From contig NZ_JARXYJ010000001.1 in the NCBI RefSeq assembly GCF_029894425.1, forward strand, positions 3,720,001 to 3,784,000: DNA of 64,000 nt. The letters run 5' to 3'. Every line of letters starts with the position of its first letter. Within the stretch, counting starts at the first letter, position 1. Positions 59,606 through 64,000 of this stretch are shown piece by piece. The DNA comes from Streptomyces sp. SAI-127 (GTDB lineage Bacteria > Actinomycetota > Actinomycetes > Streptomycetales > Streptomycetaceae). Below the pieces are notes generated by a model. That model was not told the DNA's origin. It worked only from the letters and a program-made list of their open reading frames with translations, and did no database searches. A program made the position numbers and the translations under genes.

Positions 59606-60586
59606 TCAGCAGACCTCTTCGAGATCCCGCCAGTCCCTGGAGTCCGGGCTGTCCGCGACCCACCCGTCGAGCAGTCCCCGAACCAGCGAGGCCGGCGCAG
59701 CCACCCCGCACTCCCGCTCCGGCACCCACAGCTGACCGTCCGTGCGGTGCCCCAGCGGCCCGGGGTGTCCCGGTTCGCTGTGGTCATGGGGGTCCAGGTG
59801 CTCCCCGTCGCCCTCGTCCGACGGCATCCGCGACTCGGAGCACATCCGGCACAGCAACCGCACCGACGACGACCAGTCCTCCGCCGCGAACCCGGCGTCC
59901 GCCGCGAGCTGCTCCAGCGCGTCCCGGTCCGCCTCGGTGGCCGCCTCCAGGAGGACCACCCAGGTGGGGACGGGTGAGGGAGCCCACAGCTCGATCTCGT
60001 CGAACACGGGATAGGCATGCCCGGACGCCGTGGTCCGCTCGCCGTGCGGGACCCCGTCGTGCAGCGCGACCTCGCCCCAGCGCCGCCCGGAGGACGGCAG
60101 CGGAATGGACAGCACCTCGATCCGGGCCGGGTCGAGCCGCCGCCCCCAGACCACCTCGGCCTCCCCCTCGGGAGACAGCCGTACGGCCGCGCTGCCGAGG
60201 TCCATGCCGAGCGGCTCACCGGCCGCGGTCGCCCCACCGGGCACCCGCAGCCCGTACGCCTGCCAGGCCCGCCGCGCCAGCGACCAGTCCTGGAGCGCGG
60301 TCGCGGCGATGCCGACGTTCCACCAGTCGGGCGCCCCGGTCTCCCGGTCGAGCAGCGCCACGGCCCTGAGGCCCGCGGCCCGCGCCTGCTCCCAGTCGTG
60401 CCGGAACTTGTGGAGCAGGGCGAGGTTGAACCAGGACTCGGACAGCCACGGCTCCAGGTCCGCGGCACGTGTCAGCAGCGCGCCCGCGTCCTCGTACCGA
60501 CCGTCGCCGATCAGCGTGAACGCGCGGTCCGTGGCCTGCCGCCAGGAGGCGGAGGGCCGGTGCCGTCCCTTGCCGAAGATCCTCAC
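59606..60586 (-). CDS. Tetratricopeptide-repeat protein
   Basis: A 326-residue cytoplasmic protein. Two to three TPR units occupy residues about 15-110 (AFTLIGDGRYEDAGALLTRA, WLSESWFNLALLHKFRHDWE, WWNVGIAATALQDWSLARRA). The remainder is a conserved actinobacterial domain of unknown function (WGRRLDPARIEVLSIPLPSS, DEIELWAPSPVPTWVVLLEA) with a cysteine pair LLCRMCSESR. GTG at 60586 is chosen since homologous sequence begins at VRIFGKG. Confidence 0.8.
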   Translation of the reverse strand: MRIFGKGRHRPSASWRQATDRAFTLIGDGRYEDAGALLTRAADLEPWLSESWFNLALLHKFRHDWEQARAAGLRAVALLDRETGAPDWWNVGIAATALQDWSLARRAWQAYGLRVPGGATAAGEPLGMDLGSAAVRLSPEGEAEVVWGRRLDPARIEVLSIPLPSSGRRWGEVALHDGVPHGERTTASGHAYPVFDEIELWAPSPVPTWVVLLEAATEADRDALEQLAADAGFAAEDWSSSVRLLCRMCSESRMPSDEGDGEHLDPHDHSEPGHPGPLGHRTDGQLWVPERECGVAAPASLVRGLLDGWVADSPDSRDWRDLEEVC

Positions 60587-60690
60587 GATTCCCGCCTGCC
60601 AGTTCCGTCGATTGGGCTGGCTGTGCCCCCGGACACCCTCTCTCTCGCATCCAACCACGTGTGCTTGGAAGGGCGCTCATTACCCATGGG

Positions 60691-61959
60691 TTACCCCGTC
60701 ACGGGGGAGGTCAGACAGTCTCTCGACAGCACCCTGGCCAGCGCCTCCACGACCTCCGGAGCGTAGTCCCCCGCGGTGCCCAGGCGCAGCTCCTCGAGCG
60801 CGGTCAGTGGCCCGCCCGGTCCGGCGTCACGCGCCTTCTCCTCGTACGCGTTCACGGCCCGCACGATCCGCGCGGCCAGCGGCTGCTCCCGGCAGGGGTC
60901 GGCCTGCCGCTCCACGACCACGGCGACGGCCGCGTCCACACCCGTCTGACGTACGACGGCCCCGCCGAGGAGCGCGATACGGCGCTGTTCGGCCAGGGGC
61001 AGGCCCGCGGTGGCACCCGCGGGCACCGGGTCGACGAGGCTCAGCTGGCCGATGTCGTGCATGAGGGCGGCGTACTCCAGGACGGTGAGCTCGGGCCGGG
61101 ACAGTCCCAGGTCCCGCCCGACCTCCCGGCTGAGCGCGGCGACCCTGCGGGCGTGCCCGGCGGGCGTGTACCCGGCTATCTCGGTGGCACGGGCGAGGGA
61201 GGCGATGGTCTGCCGATAGGTGGAGCGGACGGCGGCGTACCGGCGGACGGAGAGCTGGGTGAGCAGCAGGGGCACGGAGAAGACGGGCAGTGCCCACAGT
61301 CCCGCGACGGCGACCGCGAGCGCCATCACGGCGCCGGTGGCCACGACGGCGGACCCGATGCCGAGCAGGGCCCGCAGCTCGTCCCTGAGCAGCGGGCCGA
61401 AGGGCCAGCGGGTGCGGGAGTGCGCCAGGGCGGCCGCGAGCACGGCGTCGCACAGCGCGGTGAGCGAGAGCAGGGCGAGCAGGAGCAGGGCGTACGCGGG
61501 ACCGCTCCACTGCGCGAAGGTCCCCTGGTTGTACAGGGGTTGGAAGCACACGGCGGCGAATCCGACGGTCAGGACGCGGCGGGCGAGCTGGTCGGCGGTG
61601 GGGCCCTGTCCGCGTCCGACGTGCGGCACGCTGCCGACGAGTGAGGCGGCGAGGACGACGGTGACGACCTGGGCGGCGCCGTGCTGCGTGGGCGCACCGG
61701 CGTTCTCGCCGAGCAGGGCGTAGGACAGCGCCCCGGCGGCACCGAGGGGCGCGGCCTCCCTGACATGGGGTCCGCTGCGCCGGTTGAGCTTGCCGACCGT
61801 GATCAGCACCCCGAAGGCGAGGGCGGTGCCGCGCTCCTCGAGCCCGGTCCAGAGGACGAAGGCGAGCGAGCCGGTGGCGAGGAGAGCGGCGGAGGTGTGG
61901 ACCAGGATGAGGAGGGGCGGCACCCGGCAGGGCGTCTTCGGCGCGCTCCGGGCGCTCAC
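60691..61959 (-). CDS. Membrane HD-domain protein (degenerate HD-GYP-like)
   Basis: A 422-residue protein with about seven membrane helices in residues 10-240 and a C-terminal cytoplasmic HD domain: GHARRVAALSREVGRDLGLS then YAALMHDIGQLSLVDPVPAG. The GYP motif of c-di-GMP phosphodiesterases is missing. Its GTG overlaps the stop of the upstream HD-GYP gene (GTGA), so the two are coupled and may form a heteromer. Confidence 0.82.
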   Translation of the reverse strand: MSARSAPKTPCRVPPLLILVHTSAALLATGSLAFVLWTGLEERGTALAFGVLITVGKLNRRSGPHVREAAPLGAAGALSYALLGENAGAPTQHGAAQVVTVVLAASLVGSVPHVGRGQGPTADQLARRVLTVGFAAVCFQPLYNQGTFAQWSGPAYALLLLALLSLTALCDAVLAAALAHSRTRWPFGPLLRDELRALLGIGSAVVATGAVMALAVAVAGLWALPVFSVPLLLTQLSVRRYAAVRSTYRQTIASLARATEIAGYTPAGHARRVAALSREVGRDLGLSRPELTVLEYAALMHDIGQLSLVDPVPAGATAGLPLAEQRRIALLGGAVVRQTGVDAAVAVVVERQADPCREQPLAARIVRAVNAYEEKARDAGPGGPLTALEELRLGTAGDYAPEVVEALARVLSRDCLTSPVTG

Positions 61960-63296
61960 CGGCGCACCCCCGACCGCCCGGTGACCTCCGGACGAGGACG
62001 CGGCACACCCGGCTCGTCGGCCGTGACCGCCGGATGCCAGCCGTGCCGGGACAGGGCGCGGACGAGGGCGGTCACCATCCGTGGGTCGAACTGGCTGCCC
62101 GCGCACCGCTCCAGCTCCTCCAGCGCGGCGCCGACGGGCCGGGCCCGCCGGTAGGACCGGGTGGACGTCATGGCGTCGAAGGCGTCGGCCACGGCCACCA
62201 CCCGCGCGGACTCCGGGATCTGACCCCCCATCAGCCCGTAGGGGTATCCGCTCCCGTCCAGCCGCTCGTGGTGGTGCAGTACGGCGGCCCGGGCCTCCCC
62301 GAGGAAGGAGATGCCCCGGACCATCTCGTGCCCGTACTCGGGATGCAGCTCGATGATCCGGCGCTCCTCCGGCGTCAGCGGGCCGTCCTTCCTGAGCAAC
62401 CGCGTCGGCACCCCGAGCTTCCCGACGTCGTGCAGGATCCCGGCGAACCGCAGCACCTCGATGCGGGCGTCGTCCATGCCGAGCTCCCGCGCGATCATCA
62501 TCGACGCCTGCCCGACCCGCTCGCTGTGCCCGCGCGTGTACTCATCCTTGATGTCGACGGCCTGCACCAGCGCCCGGATGGTGGCCTGGTGGGCGGCGCG
62601 CTCCCGGTGGTACTGCGCGAACACCCACCACGACACACACATCGGCAGCAGCACGAGCAACGCGGCGACGGGACCGTAGGGACTACGCCACAGGACGGCC
62701 ATCATGAGCCCGGCCAGCCCGTGTACGGCGACGGGAGCGAGGGAGCGGAGGAACAGACCGCGCCAGGCCCGCCGTACGGGAATCCTCCCCCACTGCCCGA
62801 AAGGCGTGGGAGGTGCCCCCACGGCGAGCGCCAGGATCCCCCCGTCCAGCAGGCTCAGCACCAGGCAGAAGACGAGCACCGCGGCCCCGGCCGGGACCAG
62901 CGCGTACGGGAAGTCGGAGGCCACGACCGCGTCCCGGCCGCCCGTCGCCCCGTGCACCCGTGCGGCCGCCCACACACCCACCATGAGCTGCGCGGCCCGC
63001 CAGAGGCGGCGCAGCCCCCGCGGGCGCTGCTCGGCCGGGGACAGCAGCGCCCCCGGCAGGGCCACGAGGGCGGCGGCAGGGGGCGGCAGCAGAAAGGCGC
63101 CGGCGAGCAGGACGGGATAGAAGGTGCCGGCGAACCGCCGGCGGGCGGCGACCTGCTCACATCCGGCGGAGAGCGCGGCGAGCAGCGCGACCTCCCACCA
63201 GGGGGTGCGTACGGCCGGCAGCGGCAGCAGACAGAGCAGTGCGGCTACGGCGACACAGGCGACGTACGCACGCGCGCGTGCCGGCACCGCCTCCAT
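61956..63296 (-). CDS. Membrane HD-GYP domain protein
   Basis: A 446-residue protein: about seven membrane helices (residues 10-235), then an HD-GYP domain with DEYTRGHSERVGQASMMIA, FAGILHDVGKLGVPTRLLRK, LHPEYGHEMVRG and HHHERLDGSGYPYGL, so the GYP loop is intact. Such domains hydrolyse c-di-GMP or other cyclic dinucleotides. ATG at 63296 has GGAGGGG upstream. Paired with a second, degenerate HD protein; located just downstream of sigR-rsrA. Confidence 0.9.
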   Translation of the reverse strand: MEAVPARARAYVACVAVAALLCLLPLPAVRTPWWEVALLAALSAGCEQVAARRRFAGTFYPVLLAGAFLLPPPAAALVALPGALLSPAEQRPRGLRRLWRAAQLMVGVWAAARVHGATGGRDAVVASDFPYALVPAGAAVLVFCLVLSLLDGGILALAVGAPPTPFGQWGRIPVRRAWRGLFLRSLAPVAVHGLAGLMMAVLWRSPYGPVAALLVLLPMCVSWWVFAQYHRERAAHQATIRALVQAVDIKDEYTRGHSERVGQASMMIARELGMDDARIEVLRFAGILHDVGKLGVPTRLLRKDGPLTPEERRIIELHPEYGHEMVRGISFLGEARAAVLHHHERLDGSGYPYGLMGGQIPESARVVAVADAFDAMTSTRSYRRARPVGAALEELERCAGSQFDPRMVTALVRALSRHGWHPAVTADEPGVPRPRPEVTGRSGVRR

Positions 63297-63385
63297 CTCG
63301 CCCCTCCAGCCCCAGGTCCGCACAGTTGCGAGGAGCCTAGGACGGCGAGGGGAGGCGGCGTGGGCTGATCACCTGCCGATTAGCA

Positions 63386-63399
63386 CGTTCGAGTGAACG
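63386..63399. promoter_or_regulatory. Palindrome between rsrA and the HD-GYP gene
   Basis: CGTTC-gagt-GAACG is a perfect 5-bp inverted repeat about 90 bp upstream of the HD-GYP start. It is a candidate operator or promoter element. Confidence 0.35.
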
Positions 63400-63409
63400 A
63401 CCGGACTGC

Positions 63410-63721
63410 TCAGGACTCCTGCGGTGTCGCCGGCGAGGCCGTCACGTCGTGCTCGGGCACGGCCTGTCCGGAGCGGATCAGGTCGAGCCGCCCCAGCACC
63501 TTGGAGCGCAGGTCGGTCGGCACGTCGTCATGGCCGCAGCACCGCTTGACGAGCTTCTTCACGGCCTCTTCGAGACCGTACTTCTCCAGGCACGGAGAGC
63601 ACTCGTTGAAGTGCTGCTTGAACTTGACGCGATCGACGTCCGGCATCTCACTGTCGAGGAACTCGTAGAGATGATCGAGGACCTCACTGCAGTCCGTCTC
63701 GTGCGGCTCTCCGCAGCTCAT
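63410..63721 (-). CDS. rsrA: Redox-sensing zinc anti-sigma factor RsrA
   Basis: A 103-residue ZAS-family anti-sigma factor that holds SigR under reducing conditions and releases it upon disulfide formation. Cys3, His7, Cys11, His37, Cys41, Cys44, Cys61 and Cys62 are all present at the positions known for S. coelicolor RsrA ([21 protein letters not shown]). Its ATG overlaps the sigR stop (ATGA). Confidence 0.97.
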   Translation of the reverse strand: MSCGEPHETDCSEVLDHLYEFLDSEMPDVDRVKFKQHFNECSPCLEKYGLEEAVKKLVKRCCGHDDVPTDLRSKVLGRLDLIRSGQAVPEHDVTASPATPQES

Positions 63722-64000
63722 GAGCCCGAGCCTTTCGCTTCGTTCGACTCTCCGGCACCGGCCGGGACGAGCCCGCGCTCACGGGCGTAGTCCTCGAGCA
63801 TGCCGCGCAGTTGACGGCGGCCCCGGTGCAGTCGGGACATCACCGTTCCGATGGGTGTCCCCATGATGTCCGCGATCTCCTTGTACGCAAAGCCCTCTAC
63901 GTCAGCGAGGTAGACGGCGATGCGGAATTCCTCGGGGATCGCCTGGAGCGCTTCCTTCACGTCCGAGTCGGGCAGGTGGTCGAGCGCCTGCGACTCGGCG
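63718..64000 (-). CDS. sigR: ECF sigma factor SigR (3' part only)
   Basis: C-terminal 93 residues of the thiol-stress sigma factor; the N-terminal part lies beyond the window. Region 4 is visible: [60 protein letters not shown]. The frame is open to the right edge ([18 protein letters not shown]). SigR controls thioredoxin, mycothiol and proteolysis genes and its own operon. Confidence 0.95.
   Translation of the reverse strand, partial: AESQALDHLPDSDVKEALQAIPEEFRIAVYLADVEGFAYKEIADIMGTPIGTVMSRLHRGRRQLRGMLEDYARERGLVPAGAGESNEAKGSGS

Overview
The window is a 64-kb stretch of chromosome from a Streptomyces species. It is very GC-rich with strong third-position GC bias and GTG starts are common. 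It carries a series of streptomycete marker genes: nickel superoxide dismutase with its processing protease, the das chitobiose system, wblE, sigH with its anti-sigma factor, epi-isozizaene synthase with its P450, and sigR/rsrA. The gene order resembles what I recall of the S. coelicolor segment from the malic enzyme to sigR. No tRNA, rRNA, CRISPR array, insertion sequence, integrase or phage gene is evident, so this looks like core chromosome with small species-specific repeats.

Layout. 0-9 kb: a PadR-type regulator (5' end missing), a frameshifted Clp N-domain gene with its HTH partner, an oxidoreductase, a repeat-filled spacer, malic enzyme, a three-gene polar amino acid ABC importer and a methyltransferase. 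9-16 kb: a CGNR regulator, sodX/sodN, a two-gene unit made of an acyltransferase-aminotransferase fusion and a CdsA-like membrane enzyme, then a phosphate unit (ppk2, a small membrane protein, pit). 16-24 kb: AraC, glyoxalase-fold proteins, an ECF sigma factor with a DGPF partner, a reductase/TetR pair and a GNAT gene. 22-26 kb: a polyprenyl diphosphate synthase with a long repeat-rich N-terminus beside a family 2B encapsulin shell protein. 26-36 kb: amidase, PLP deaminase, Na+/H+ antiporter, UBP zinc finger, anti-sigma factor and SigH, diacylglycerol-kinase-like protein, WblE and a PdtaS-type histidine kinase.

36-49 kb is mainly amino-sugar and carbon uptake: TetR/SDR, nagB, a GH3 hexosaminidase, dasC-dasB-dasA and dasR. 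DasR operators (dre, consensus ACTGGTCTAGACCACT) lie before nagB and between dasA and dasR, and one more sits upstream of the histidine kinase. Then come cstA (frameshifted here), a YbdD-like gene and a two-component solute:sodium symporter. 49-56 kb: a cobalamin riboswitch in front of nrdA-nrdB, secreted proteins of unknown function and a GlxA-type AraC regulator. 56-64 kb: the albaflavenone pair (P450 and epi-isozizaene synthase), peptide deformylase, a TPR protein, two coupled HD-domain membrane proteins, rsrA and the 3' end of sigR.

The items most worth following up are the acyltransferase-aminotransferase fusion coupled to a CdsA-like enzyme (a possible undescribed lipid or conjugate pathway), the encapsulin with a cargo-like prenyl synthase carrying 12-residue repeats, the dre site without an obvious amino-sugar target, and the relic of a second DasR-like C-terminus. 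Two single-base frameshifts in G-rich stretches (Clp N-domain gene and cstA) may be sequencing errors.
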